Below are positions 6,936-12,779 of a stretch of 20,973 bases of DNA, in pieces. The stretch covers positions 4,422 to 25,394 of IMG/VR virus record IMGVR_UViG_3300030105_002900; one strand, given 5' to 3'. Positions within the stretch are counted from its first letter, which is position 1. Every line of letters begins with the position of its first letter. Source of the stretch: a virus. The translations under genes were made by a program, and so were the position numbers. The notes under the pieces were generated by a model, which saw only the letters and a list, made by a program, of their open reading frames with translations, searched no databases and was not told where the DNA came from.

Positions 6936-7027
6936 CAGGTGTACCTCGTGAATCCGCACTTAGTGCAATATACTTTATATGACAGTCTTTCCAGACTTAA
7001 GTTCCCGCATTCGCAATAAGTAGTCAT
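6935..7027 (-). CDS. Zinc-ribbon microprotein, 30 aa (CEC...CTKC), nested start
   Basis: Reads MTTYCECGNLSLERLSYKVY then CTKCGFTRYT. Cys5 and Cys7 (CxC-G) pair with Cys21 and Cys24 (CTKCGF), a compact zinc ribbon. The start lies inside the 51-aa gene in another frame, overlapping it by 53 bases, yet has a very strong binding site (GGGGAGAGTAAAG) directly upstream. The stop is followed by the next gene in TGATG. A perfect binding site inside another coding frame plus four well-placed Cys make chance unlikely. No known family can be assigned. Confidence 0.72.
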   Translation of the reverse strand: MTTYCECGNLSLERLSYKVYCTKCGFTRYT

Positions 7028-7130
7028 CTTTACTCTCCCCAGGCTCTTGGTAGGGCCATCTGCTTAGTATCTTACTATTGTCTTCTGGACGTCTTGCTGT
7101 ACCTTTACCGCCGTGCCATTGTCCTCTCAT
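6975..7130 (-). CDS. Small conserved-type phage protein with GGKG/RP motif, 51 aa
   Basis: Reads MRGQWHGGKGTARRPEDNSK... to ...RELKSGKTVI. The N-terminal pattern QWxGGKGxxxRPxDxxK resembles a short hypothetical protein of many lytic phages that carries GGKGS and RPxD motifs. I recall the pattern but know no function for it. It is basic and probably unstructured. The ATG shares one base with the stop of the 42-aa Cys-rich gene (TAATG), and its last third overlaps the nested 30-aa zinc-ribbon gene in a different frame. It belongs to the string of short genes between MazG and the polymerase. Confidence 0.72.
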   Translation of the reverse strand: MRGQWHGGKGTARRPEDNSKILSRWPYQEPGESKDDYLLRMRELKSGKTVI

Positions 7131-7258
7131 TATCCAGGAGACTCCTCATTGTTGATATAGTCATAAGACCATCCGCAGTTATTGCACCAGTCGCAGTGAG
7201 TACTAGACTGTATATCTGGGTTGTTGCAACACGCTACACCGTATCCTGAATCACTCAT
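7130..7258 (-). CDS. Cys-rich microprotein, 42 aa (CC...HCDWCNNC)
   Basis: Reads MSDSGYGVACCNNPDIQSST then HCDWCNNCGWSYDYINNEES. Ligand-like residues are C10, C11, H21, C22, C25 and C28, with an HCxxCxxC cluster that could hold one zinc with C10 or C11. The start overlaps the MazG stop (ATGA) and the stop overlaps the next start (TAATG). The opening MSD-x-Gly/Cys and scattered Trp-Cys pairs resemble the 49-aa Cys-rich gene at 4101-4250 (MSDCDSCWY...), so the two may be divergent copies; that is inference from a short match. Function unknown. Confidence 0.72.
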   Translation of the reverse strand: MSDSGYGVACCNNPDIQSSTHCDWCNNCGWSYDYINNEESPG

Positions 7259-7566
7259 CGGTTATCTCCTGAGCCTTTGATGACATCCCGCTCTTTACGG
7301 TCTGTAAGCTTCTCTATGTTCATCTGAGCAGCTTGAGAGAGGCTAAGGCCCTGAGTGTCTAAGCATGCTGTGAGTTGCCAGAGGACGTCTCCAGCCTCTT
7401 TAAGGACATCGTCAGTAGATACGCTGTCATAGTCACCACGGTAGAGCTTAGCAAATAGTCTAAGGAACTCTCCCACTTCTTCGGGTAAGCCTAGAAATGG
7501 GTAGACCTCATGCTTGAAATCAGCAAACTTCATAGCATCTATTTGGTACTGTTCTAAATCATTCAT
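7255..7566 (-). CDS. mazG: MazG-like nucleoside triphosphate pyrophosphohydrolase
   Basis: All-alpha NTP pyrophosphohydrolase of the MazG family, 103 aa, about the length of a single-domain enzyme. The metal-binding EExxE helix is GLPEEVGEFLRL (E29, E30, E33) and the second ligand helix is KEAGDVLWQL (E57, D60). Phage MazG proteins hydrolyse (d)NTPs and have been proposed to adjust the host nucleotide or (p)ppGpp pool during infection; the true substrate cannot be read from sequence. The start overlaps the primase-helicase stop (ATGA), and its own stop overlaps the 42-aa Cys-rich gene, so it is tightly embedded in the replication operon. Confidence 0.9.
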   Translation of the reverse strand: MNDLEQYQIDAMKFADFKHEVYPFLGLPEEVGEFLRLFAKLYRGDYDSVSTDDVLKEAGDVLWQLTACLDTQGLSLSQAAQMNIEKLTDRKERDVIKGSGDNR

Positions 7567-9287
7567 TTCTTAATTTGCCTATAGTTAGCCGGCTCTATAG
7601 TAGAGAGCATTCGTCCAGTTGTCTCATCGAACTTAAGGAAGCCAGCGCTACCTGTACGTCCAGTGAAGCGACACTTGAGGACTGTGAGTTCTGTAGTATT
7701 AGCACAGTGTATATCAGGGTGTTGTTGATTGCGGGACAGACCTATAACGTCCCAGGAGAGTTGCTTGATCGAGGCTGAGCCCCGCAAGTCATCTAAGGTA
7801 GGAGTGGCTCCCTCTTCGAACGATCGTCTAGAGGAGTCACTTTTCTTGAGATGCACCACCAAGAAGATGATTACACCAGTCTCTTTCACTAGCTTAGCTA
7901 GCTTAGTCATTATGGTATCTATTCTTTCTCTTTCCCCACCATCGCTTGCAAACTCAGAAACAATGATAGAAAGATGATCGAGGAAGATGATATTATGTCC
8001 GGTAGAGGTAAAGTAACGGAGTTTACTGAAAAGAGTATCGTCATCCATACCACCAAAGAAATCGTAGAGGGTAAAACGACCAGAACTAAATATCTCATCA
8101 AAGGCCTGCTTCTCAACTTCTGGAGTAACTTTAACATCTGGGAGGGTTATCCTTTTATTAAGGTGTAAAGACAGCATGCCACCAATAGTATCCCCTACGT
8201 CCTCCTCTAGTGCTATGTCAGCAATCTTGAAGTCGGTTGTTTGATAGTAGTGGTACTTGAGCTCTCGAAGGAACTGTGTCTTACCACAGCCTGAGCCAGA
8301 GGTGACTGTAATGATGGAGCCAGGCCTGCAACCGTATGTTTTCTCGGTTAATCCTGACATGGTGGAGGGGTATGGGTGACAGACAGAGTTGTTAGAGTCC
8401 TTATAGCGACTCCAGCAATCTCCTGCATCAAGGATGCCATCTGGTTGATACTTCTTAGCATTAGTGAGGACAGCCCATTTAAGGTCAGTGCCCTTACCTT
8501 TGACAAGCATCTCGTTAGGATCTTTCTCAGTGAACTTAGCAACGAAGACTTTACCAGCTAAGACTTTACAGACTTCTTGTGTTGCTTGCTTGCCAGGAGA
8601 ATCCTGATCAAAACAAAGAACAATTTCATCGTAGCCGTCGATGAGATCCATATTTTCTGAGATGCTTCTAACCGCACTGCTGGACCCATGTGGGAGTGAT
8701 ACCACAGATGGTTCCCATGATATATTAGACTGTTCTTTAAGGACTTGGTATAGGGATAAGGCATCTAATTCGCCTTCAGTTATGAATAGTTTCTTTCCGG
8801 TGGGGTTTACAACGTTAGCTCCGAATAGTTCGACGTTCTTACAGTCGCCGATGGAGCGGAATGATTTGTCTGAACAGACACGTTGTTTAAATCCTGTTAT
8901 GTCGCGATTCTTGGACATAGGATAGAGATGGAAGATAGGGGTTGACCCGTCTCTAGAGTCAAGCCCCACTCTTACACCATACCTCTCACAAGAAGCATGA
9001 GAGATACCCCTGCCGCTAAGTTCACGAACAGGGTGGTGTAAACATTCGTCAGTACTACTGATACTCAGTACATGAGACGGACCTCGAACAGTAGGTGTTT
9101 TCTTATGCTCAGTATTACTTCCCTCAACAGTGTTACTGCCCCGTTGATACGGGTCGTGGAAGTACTTACCACAAGAAAAACAGTGTGCATTATCGCCAGA
9201 ACCATTCTCCCCTTCATAGATCTTATAGCCGCTTCTGCTGCCACAGTCGGGGTTCGGACACACATTAGATTCTAGTACCTTTCCCAC
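7563..9287 (-). CDS. Primase-helicase (T7 gp4 type)
   Basis: Bifunctional replication enzyme. The N-terminal zinc domain has Cys10, Cys15, Cys36 and Cys39 (CPNPDC ... CFSC), the primer-recognition site. The TOPRIM primase core shows LFITEGELDALS (168-178, catalytic Glu) and CFDQDSPGKQA (225-235, acidic metal ligands). The RecA-like helicase domain has Walker A VTSGSGCGKTQFL (328-340), Walker B IIFLDHLSIIVS (433-444) and later VVHLKK, DDLRGSASIKQ and CRFTGRTG motifs of the DnaB superfamily. At 574 aa it is close to T7 gp4 (566). The start is a GTG with GAGGAGAACC upstream. An internal start for a primase-less form, as in T7, is not obvious. Confidence 0.97.
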   Translation of the reverse strand: MGKVLESNVCPNPDCGSRSGYKIYEGENGSGDNAHCFSCGKYFHDPYQRGSNTVEGSNTEHKKTPTVRGPSHVLSISSTDECLHHPVRELSGRGISHASCERYGVRVGLDSRDGSTPIFHLYPMSKNRDITGFKQRVCSDKSFRSIGDCKNVELFGANVVNPTGKKLFITEGELDALSLYQVLKEQSNISWEPSVVSLPHGSSSAVRSISENMDLIDGYDEIVLCFDQDSPGKQATQEVCKVLAGKVFVAKFTEKDPNEMLVKGKGTDLKWAVLTNAKKYQPDGILDAGDCWSRYKDSNNSVCHPYPSTMSGLTEKTYGCRPGSIITVTSGSGCGKTQFLRELKYHYYQTTDFKIADIALEEDVGDTIGGMLSLHLNKRITLPDVKVTPEVEKQAFDEIFSSGRFTLYDFFGGMDDDTLFSKLRYFTSTGHNIIFLDHLSIIVSEFASDGGERERIDTIMTKLAKLVKETGVIIFLVVHLKKSDSSRRSFEEGATPTLDDLRGSASIKQLSWDVIGLSRNQQHPDIHCANTTELTVLKCRFTGRTGSAGFLKFDETTGRMLSTIEPANYRQIKK

Positions 9288-9487
9288 AGCTGGTTCTCCT
9301 CATGTAGTTATTCTTCTTCTTCTACATAAGACTATGGGAATCAACACAAGTTCAATTCAATACACAAATATAACAGTATAATGTAACTATACCTTACTAA
9401 GTATTCGCAAGGATGCCACGTTGCAGTCTTTACTCCTAACACGGTGATGCTTTCTTAGGGAGATCGTAAAAAGACTACCAACCAAGC

Positions 9488-9610
9488 CTACAGAGGAAAG
9501 TATAGGAGGTAAGAGGATAAGTTTAGGATAGAAGTCTCTACCTTTGTTATCCTTTTCTCTATTGGACAACTTATTTCGTGTTTAGTTTCATCAACATGTA
9601 TAGTTTTCAT
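9488..9610 (-). CDS. Hypothetical protein, 40 aa
   Basis: Reads MKTIHVDETKHEISCPIEKR then ITKVETSILNLSSYLLYFPL. The evidence is an excellent binding site (AGGAGAATACAT) before the ATG, the same AGGAGAATAC sequence that precedes the 51-aa gene at 10365. A different frame (9387-9569, starting only at TTG and ending in a hydrophobic segment) overlaps its second half. A -1 shift would join them, but I see no slippery heptamer. The N-terminal half is charged and the C-terminal end hydrophobic, with no recognised motif. Below it, 9288-9487 holds no gene, only AT-rich DNA and a small inverted repeat (ATGTAG/CTACAT). Confidence 0.5.
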   Translation of the reverse strand: MKTIHVDETKHEISCPIEKRITKVETSILNLSSYLLYFPL

Positions 9611-9639
9611 ATGTATTCTCCTGTTAGATAGTACATAGA

Positions 9640-9813
9640 TTACTTCCAGTCAATTACGACCGAGGGTACGATCTGGTCGACAGTTCCTTTAAACATAGGT
9701 GAGGTAAGCTCGATAACTTGACCTTCCAGACATATGCTATGATATTGACCTGCATGCTTAATTGCAAGGTGTATAAACTCCTTACATACTTCATCTAGCT
9801 TGGGGTTATACAT
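9640..9813 (-). CDS. Hypothetical protein, 57 aa
   Basis: Reads MYNPKLDEVCKEFIHLAIKH... to ...VDQIVPSVVIDWK. The N-terminal half is helical, and the C-terminal half carries beta-like stretches (GQVIELTSPMF, IVPSVVIDWK). A near-perfect binding site (TAGGAGGGTTACATT) precedes the ATG, so translation is likely efficient. Two Cys and three His are present but not in a zinc-knuckle arrangement. The upstream 115 bases (9814-9928) hold no gene but do include the 16-bp palindrome at 9911-9926. No family recognised. Confidence 0.65.
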   Translation of the reverse strand: MYNPKLDEVCKEFIHLAIKHAGQYHSICLEGQVIELTSPMFKGTVDQIVPSVVIDWK

Positions 9814-9910
9814 AATGTAACCCTCCTACTTAGCTCTTAACAGACTGTACTTTAAGATGAGACTCTTTGTGTAAATCCCACCTTAGCGTACAGCCTGAGA
9901 GTACTAAGAA

Positions 9911-9926
9911 GTAATACAGGTATTAC
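9911..9926. promoter_or_regulatory. Perfect 7+7 palindrome, operator-like or hairpin
   Basis: GTAATACAGGTATTAC has perfect seven-base arms and a two-base centre. It lies three bases beyond the stop of the 90-aa membrane-type gene and about 100 bases upstream of the 57-aa gene on the minus strand. Its core, TACAGGTA, recurs in the gap at 11472-11482 and 11546-11556. It could be a protein-binding site or a small RNA hairpin; it has no U-run, so it is not a terminator. Confidence 0.45.
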
Positions 9927-9928
9927 GC

Positions 9929-10201
9929 TTAACTATGCAGTACGAAATCCTTCGCAACTGCAAACAGGGCCGCAAAGAAGGCTGCGACTTTAGTCACAAT
10001 ACCTTTCAGTGCAGGCCATACCCATGGTAACTTTGCATTGACCATTACTAGTAATGCCGACGTACCATAGCTACGTGCAGAGGACACTGTGTCTACTGCG
10101 ACGTGTTCGGCTGTATAGCCTTTGTAACGTAAGCAGCCCCATGCAAACTTAAACCATGCAATGGTACCGAAACGCAACCTCTTCTCTTCTTCTTCGGGCA
10201 T
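9929..10201 (-). CDS. Putative membrane-associated protein, 90 aa
   Basis: Reads MPEEEEKRLRFGTIAWFKFA... to ...AALFAVAKDFVLHS. The first ten residues are charged. Residues ~13-30 (IAWFKFAWGCLRYKGYT) are aromatic and basic, and residues 62-87 (PALKGIVTKVAAFFAALFAV) form a hydrophobic, Ala-rich helix. Motifs of a known enzyme are absent. GAGGTTGAT precedes the ATG. It lies 8 bp after the 51-aa gene on the same strand. The shape fits a peripheral or single-pass inner-membrane protein acting in early or middle infection; the role is unknown. Confidence 0.7.
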   Translation of the reverse strand: MPEEEEKRLRFGTIAWFKFAWGCLRYKGYTAEHVAVDTVSSARSYGTSALLVMVNAKLPWVWPALKGIVTKVAAFFAALFAVAKDFVLHS

Positions 10202-10209
10202 ATCAACCT

Positions 10210-10365
10210 CTAATGATATACATTAACTTGCGGATCTCCGTTGAGCAAGTGTTCAAACTTAGCTCGACGGGTCTTGAGGTATTCATTATGGTAATATCTA
10301 CCCATAACAAACACCATAGTGCCTTTCCACGCATATGCGAAAGGGTAACTCAGGTTTGGAAACAT
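10210..10365 (-). CDS. Hypothetical basic protein, 51 aa
   Basis: Reads MFPNLSYPFAYAWKGTMVFV... to ...NGDPQVNVYH. It is aromatic in the first half (YPFAYAW, YYHNEYL) and basic in the middle (KTRRAKFEHLL). The binding site is very strong (CTCCAGGAGAATAC) and nearly identical to that of the 40-aa gene at 9610, suggesting similar translation levels. It is eight bases upstream of the next gene. No Cys and no clear membrane helix. No family recognised. Confidence 0.65.
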   Translation of the reverse strand: MFPNLSYPFAYAWKGTMVFVMGRYYHNEYLKTRRAKFEHLLNGDPQVNVYH

Positions 10366-10439
10366 GTATTCTCCTGGAGGGGGTTAGTTATCCTACCTTA
10401 ATTGGCGTTTAAGGCAAGCTTGGCCTTCAGGTGTGTGTA

Positions 10440-10526
10440 TTATCCGTCACCTTCATTTGAGGAGCTATTCCGGTTATCAGCTCCTCGTTCCCTTGTACCA
10501 GTGCGCTTAGGTACAGTGGTATTCAT
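10440..10526 (-). CDS. Very short hydrophilic peptide, 28 aa
   Basis: Reads MNTTVPKRTGTRERGADNRN then SSSNEGDG. It is Thr/Arg/Asn/Ser-rich with no hydrophobic core, so probably disordered. A strong site (CAGGAGTAAGTGT) precedes the ATG. An 8-bp perfect inverted repeat lies within the coding sequence, so it may instead be a leader for a structured RNA. The following 74 bases to the next gene contain an imperfect hairpin around AAGCTT but no U-run. Acceptance rests almost wholly on the binding site. Confidence 0.45.
   Translation of the reverse strand: MNTTVPKRTGTRERGADNRNSSSNEGDG
10459..10486. repeat. 8-bp perfect inverted repeat (GAGGAGCT/AGCTCCTC)
   Basis: Two perfect eight-base arms separated by 12 bases give a stable hairpin inside the 28-aa reading frame. 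On the minus-strand transcript it also carries a GAGGAG sequence in the stem, so it could sequester a ribosome-binding-like sequence. No T-run follows, so it is not a standard terminator. Confidence 0.55.
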
Positions 10527-10555
10527 ACACTTACTCCTGTGAGACGAGTACTAGC

Positions 10556-10789
10556 TTAATGAGATACGTTCTCATCAGTGGTTCCGTCGTCATCTTCGAA
10601 GCAATCAGCTTCCGTAAACAGCTCGTACTTTAACATGACTTTAGCAATCTCAACATTCTGCTTGTCCACTGGAATTGAACGTAATACCTCGTCGCATTCT
10701 GACAAGAGAGCAGTCGTATCACACTTAAAAGTTGGATACAAGCTGAGGAAGTCATTCTTAGCTGCTAACTTCACGGCGTAGTGCTGCAT
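10556..10789 (-). CDS. Hypothetical acidic protein, 77 aa
   Basis: Reads MQHYAVKLAAKNDFLSLYPT... to ...FEDDDGTTDENVSH. It is helical, with an acidic C-terminal tail (EADCFEDDDGTTDEN) and three Cys that are not paired. The ATG is preceded by a near-consensus site (CAAAGGAGGCTTAT), among the best in the window. It is transcribed after the TTG-started membrane gene and before the 28-aa frame. Acidic small phage proteins often bind host proteins or mimic DNA; no specific partner can be named here. Confidence 0.75.
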   Translation of the reverse strand: MQHYAVKLAAKNDFLSLYPTFKCDTTALLSECDEVLRSIPVDKQNVEIAKVMLKYELFTEADCFEDDDGTTDENVSH

Positions 10790-10814
10790 ATAAGCCTCCT
10801 TTGGAGGAATACGG

Positions 10815-11189
10815 CTATAAATTAAGACGCTCCCCTAGAGTGAAATCAGTCATACGTGCGGACACATGGTCGAAGAAACCCACTATTTCATCACCAATAA
10901 ACACAGGCACGGTACCTGAAGGGCACCGCTGGAGACAGGCGTTACGGACAATAGATGCCATCACTTCCTCCTCTGTCTGCTTGGGATTAGATTCATCTAC
11001 ACCCAGAGGACTGGGGGACGTAAGAACAATTGACTTGCTCCCGACTTCCGACCCGACCTTAGGCGCATTGCTAGTAGTCGGCGTTAAGGGTTCCGACTTG
11101 TGACGATCAATGTTAAACCAAGCACCTGCACTCAGACACAAGGTAACAATTACCGCCAGACCAAAGTATTTCTCAATGAAAAGCTTCAA
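10815..11189 (-). CDS. Putative membrane-anchored protein, 124 aa, TTG start
   Basis: The N-terminus (MKLFIEKYFGLAVIVTLCLS then AGAWFN) is a charged start plus one hydrophobic helix, an uncleaved anchor or signal peptide. Next comes a Pro/Ser/Thr-rich linker (residues ~30-70), and then a small C-terminal domain with two Cys (NACLQRCPSG) and PVFIGDEIVGFFDHVSAR. The start codon is TTG, chosen because AAGGAGATC lies just upstream. A plus-strand frame over the same DNA has no binding site or domain features. The layout suggests a periplasmic or envelope-facing domain. Upstream, 11190-11765 is gene-free. Confidence 0.72.
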   Translation of the reverse strand: MKLFIEKYFGLAVIVTLCLSAGAWFNIDRHKSEPLTPTTSNAPKVGSEVGSKSIVLTSPSPLGVDESNPKQTEEEVMASIVRNACLQRCPSGTVPVFIGDEIVGFFDHVSARMTDFTLGERLNL

Positions 11190-11242
11190 TTGAGATCTCC
11201 TTCATGACATTACATTTAGGATGAAGCCTAAGGCCCTCTATT

Positions 11243-11348
11243 CTAACCTCTCTAGTGGACCCGCTACAGTCCTATTACACCTTAACCCCAGACTGCTGGG
11301 AAGATATAAGCCCTTGGTGGTAGGCAGGCATACCCGTTGAGAGGTTAG
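11243..11348 (-). ncRNA. Candidate multibranched RNA closed by a perfect 10-bp stem
   Basis: CTAACCTCTC (minus strand, 11348-11339) pairs perfectly with GAGAGGTTAG (11252-11243) across 86 bases. Inside, GGTA/TACC, CCCAG/CTGGG (tetraloop CAGT) and GGAC/GTCC each form short hairpins, so a four-way-junction layout is possible. Nothing is known of a matching family; this is a fold read by eye. Confidence 0.4.
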
Positions 11349-11748
11349 GGATGAAGACCCTAGACTTCGTGTGGTAGTACATTTATAACCTGCCATGTCC
11401 TCATGCAGGGCCTTTCAGAGCTATGCACAGTTCGTTTGTGACAGATGTGATTACAAGCAACGGTTTTAAAGTACAGGTACTACGCAAGTAATCAGGTAGT
11501 CCTCAACCTATTGGTGTTAGGTTGGTTAGTAGTGAGTATAACCTCTACAGGTACTAGGGAAACGCTCAGCCCTAGTTCTGGCAATCTCTATTTTAAGTAC
11601 CACAGGGCTTAAAGATGCTACTTAGATTGGAATCCATGTAGGGCAATCATCTTAGGATGTGACACTGCCCAGCTTACATACTAGCTGGTGCATTTCTTAC
11701 CTACCATATCTCTGGCAGCTACCGATAGCTACCCAGCATTAGCGGGGT

Positions 11749-11765
11749 CAAGGAGTTGAACCTTG
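11749..11765 (-). other. tRNA T-arm-like hairpin directly after a stop codon
   Basis: On the minus strand CAAGG-TTCAACT-CCTTG has five perfect pairs and a seven-base loop matching the TTCRANY T-loop consensus. It is followed by ACCCCGCT, which could be a 3' acceptor strand. The 5' partner (GCGGGGT) and the D and anticodon arms are missing; the coding sequence of the upstream gene ends one base before the hairpin. Confidence 0.45.
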
Positions 11766-12191
11766 CTACTCAGAGGTGGAATGGCTGGCGTCGAACTTCA
11801 ACTCTTGCAGTTGAACCTCAGCAGAGGCTTTAAGAGGCGTCACCTCACCAGTAGAGGACGAGTCAGTAGACGGCTGCTCATCAATGATGGTAGTCTCTGA
11901 TCCAGCCTTGGGACTGACCTCAGAGACGTCATCTATTCTCTCTCGAGAGACCGCCGGCTCTCGTTCTTTCTCAGCGTGGCAGGCTGTTGCTCGAGCAACT
12001 ACCTCACTCTTCTGGCCTACTGGGAAAGCCTTATTGATCGCTTTCTTACCCATCAACACAGTGGCATTGTGAAGATGGTCAAACAAGAAAGCTACCCCTA
12101 GGAGGAGCATCCCGCTCCCATACAACAGGTAGCTGGGGGCATTGCCCGCCATCTCTTCGAGAGCTACCTTTACACTATTACTTTTACTCAT
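11766..12191 (-). CDS. Putative single-pass membrane protein with long acidic/Ser-rich tail, 141 aa
   Basis: Residues ~19-38 (PSYLLYGSGMLLLGVAFLF) form one hydrophobic helix, followed by a basic stretch (MGKKAINKAFPVGQKSE). The C-terminal half is low-complexity and rich in Ser, Glu and Thr (SPKAGSETTIIDEQPSTDSS), probably disordered. AAAGGAGTGACG precedes the ATG. The architecture, with a short N-terminal anchor and long flexible tail, suggests an inner-membrane protein with a cytoplasmic tail, but no family is recognised. Its stop abuts a T-arm-like hairpin and the structured gap. The codons for TTII contain one copy of the recurrent ACTACCATCAT word. Confidence 0.72.
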   Translation of the reverse strand: MSKSNSVKVALEEMAGNAPSYLLYGSGMLLLGVAFLFDHLHNATVLMGKKAINKAFPVGQKSEVVARATACHAEKEREPAVSRERIDDVSEVSPKAGSETTIIDEQPSTDSSSTGEVTPLKASAEVQLQELKFDASHSTSE

Positions 12192-12259
12192 TACACGTCA
12201 CTCCTTTCATCAGTTACACCACGGTAGGACACTATTGCGAATGCCCTACGATTGTGTTA

Positions 12260-12511
12260 CTATTCCTCCCATTCCGACCCATTCATCATGCTACGGATAA
12301 TACCTCCCAGCATCTCCTTAAAGAGGCAGAGCTCCTCAGTGGTGAGGTTAAGGACAATAGGGACGAACTCGCCATCCTTATTCTCAAACATCACCAGTGC
12401 AGGGCCTTCAGGTTTAGCATCGTCTCTAAGATGCTTAATAAGATGCTCGATATTATGATTACCACCAAACACCCCAGGTACTACGCCACCACCTTCTGTA
12501 TCTTCAGCCAT
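12260..12511 (-). CDS. Hypothetical protein, 83 aa
   Basis: Reads MAEDTEGGGVVPGVFGGNHN... to ...MMNGSEWEE. It has a Gly-rich N-terminus, then helices (NIEHLIKHLRDDA, TEELCLFKEMLGGIIRSMM) around a central segment (GPALVMFENKDGEFVPIVLN). The strand-turn-strand then helix order suggests a small alpha/beta fold. The start shares one base with the stop of the two-helix membrane protein (TAATG), so the two are probably translated together. No known family; a partner protein of the membrane neighbour is a reasonable guess only. Confidence 0.7.
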   Translation of the reverse strand: MAEDTEGGGVVPGVFGGNHNIEHLIKHLRDDAKPEGPALVMFENKDGEFVPIVLNLTTEELCLFKEMLGGIIRSMMNGSEWEE

Positions 12512-12762
12512 TAACCTTTCTCCGTAAAGAAGTGTAAGAACGCAAATAGTAATAGATCAGAACTGATAAGCACCGTCGTAACGATGATATCAAAGTTCTC
12601 CTTCTTAAACTCTAACATCCCTGACATATAGAGAAGGACAAAGCTAGCATTCAGCATGAGCGCTAGCATCGTAATCTGTATTGCCTTAGTTTTAACACGA
12701 CACATTGTATGGTCTTCCCTCTCCATACTCTGACCCTTGCCTTTATTACGCAGTGTGGTCAT
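12511..12762 (-). CDS. Two-helix membrane protein, 83 aa (holin-like)
   Basis: A basic, hydrophilic N-terminus (MTTLRNKGKGQSMEREDHTM) is followed by two hydrophobic helices, residues ~27-48 (KAIQITMLALMLNASFVLLY) and ~57-78 (FDIIVTTVLISSDLLLFAFL), with a short charged loop. Size and topology fit a class II holin. About 700 bases upstream lies a SleB-type cell-wall hydrolase, which makes a lysis or envelope role attractive, but both genes sit in the early-strand operon, so this is inference. A strong site (GAGGAGGTGAGGT) precedes the ATG. Confidence 0.72.
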   Translation of the reverse strand: MTTLRNKGKGQSMEREDHTMCRVKTKAIQITMLALMLNASFVLLYMSGMLEFKKENFDIIVTTVLISSDLLLFAFLHFFTEKG

Positions 12763-12779
12763 ACCTCACCTCCTCACCT

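Larger units (their letters stand above)
11190..11765 (-). other. Gene-free 576-base region packed with hairpins (candidate structured RNA region)
   Basis: I see no convincing gene here; two overlapping short frames between 11238 and 11396 lack proper binding sites. The region does hold many perfect inverted repeats: 11505-11523 (6 bp, 7-base loop), 11553-11576 (7 bp), 11641-11670 (5 bp plus an inner 4 bp), 11669-11688 (6 bp), 11714-11733 (8 bp with one G-U, tetraloop), the 10-bp pair at 11243-11252/11339-11348, and a tRNA T-arm-like hairpin at 11749-11765. It also carries two copies of TACAGGTACTA. The density suggests selected RNA structure on the minus-strand transcript. Confidence 0.5.

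Noticed and set aside
8290-8370. Internal start giving a helicase-only form of the primase-helicase, as in T7 gp4B
   Set aside because: I saw no internal ATG with a good binding site between the zinc domain and the primase core that would give a helicase-active short form.
9387-9569. 60-aa frame with a TTG start and hydrophobic end, possibly joined to the 40-aa gene by a -1 frameshift
   Set aside because: No ATG/GTG start, no binding site of its own, and no slippery heptamer in the overlap; the 40-aa frame with its strong site is preferred.
10801-11103. Plus-strand 100-aa frame
   Set aside because: It is the shadow of the minus-strand membrane-anchored gene, which has a binding site and an N-terminal anchor; no plus-strand promoter or neighbouring gene supports it.
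11238-11396. 52-aa minus-strand frame (MAGYKCTTTRSLGSSS...) and an overlapping 35-aa frame (MYYHTKSRVFIPN...)
   Set aside because: The longer frame's GAGG is only two bases from its ATG and its composition is Ser/Thr/Leu-rich as in non-coding DNA. Both overlap a 10-bp closing stem with inner hairpins, so RNA structure is the better explanation.
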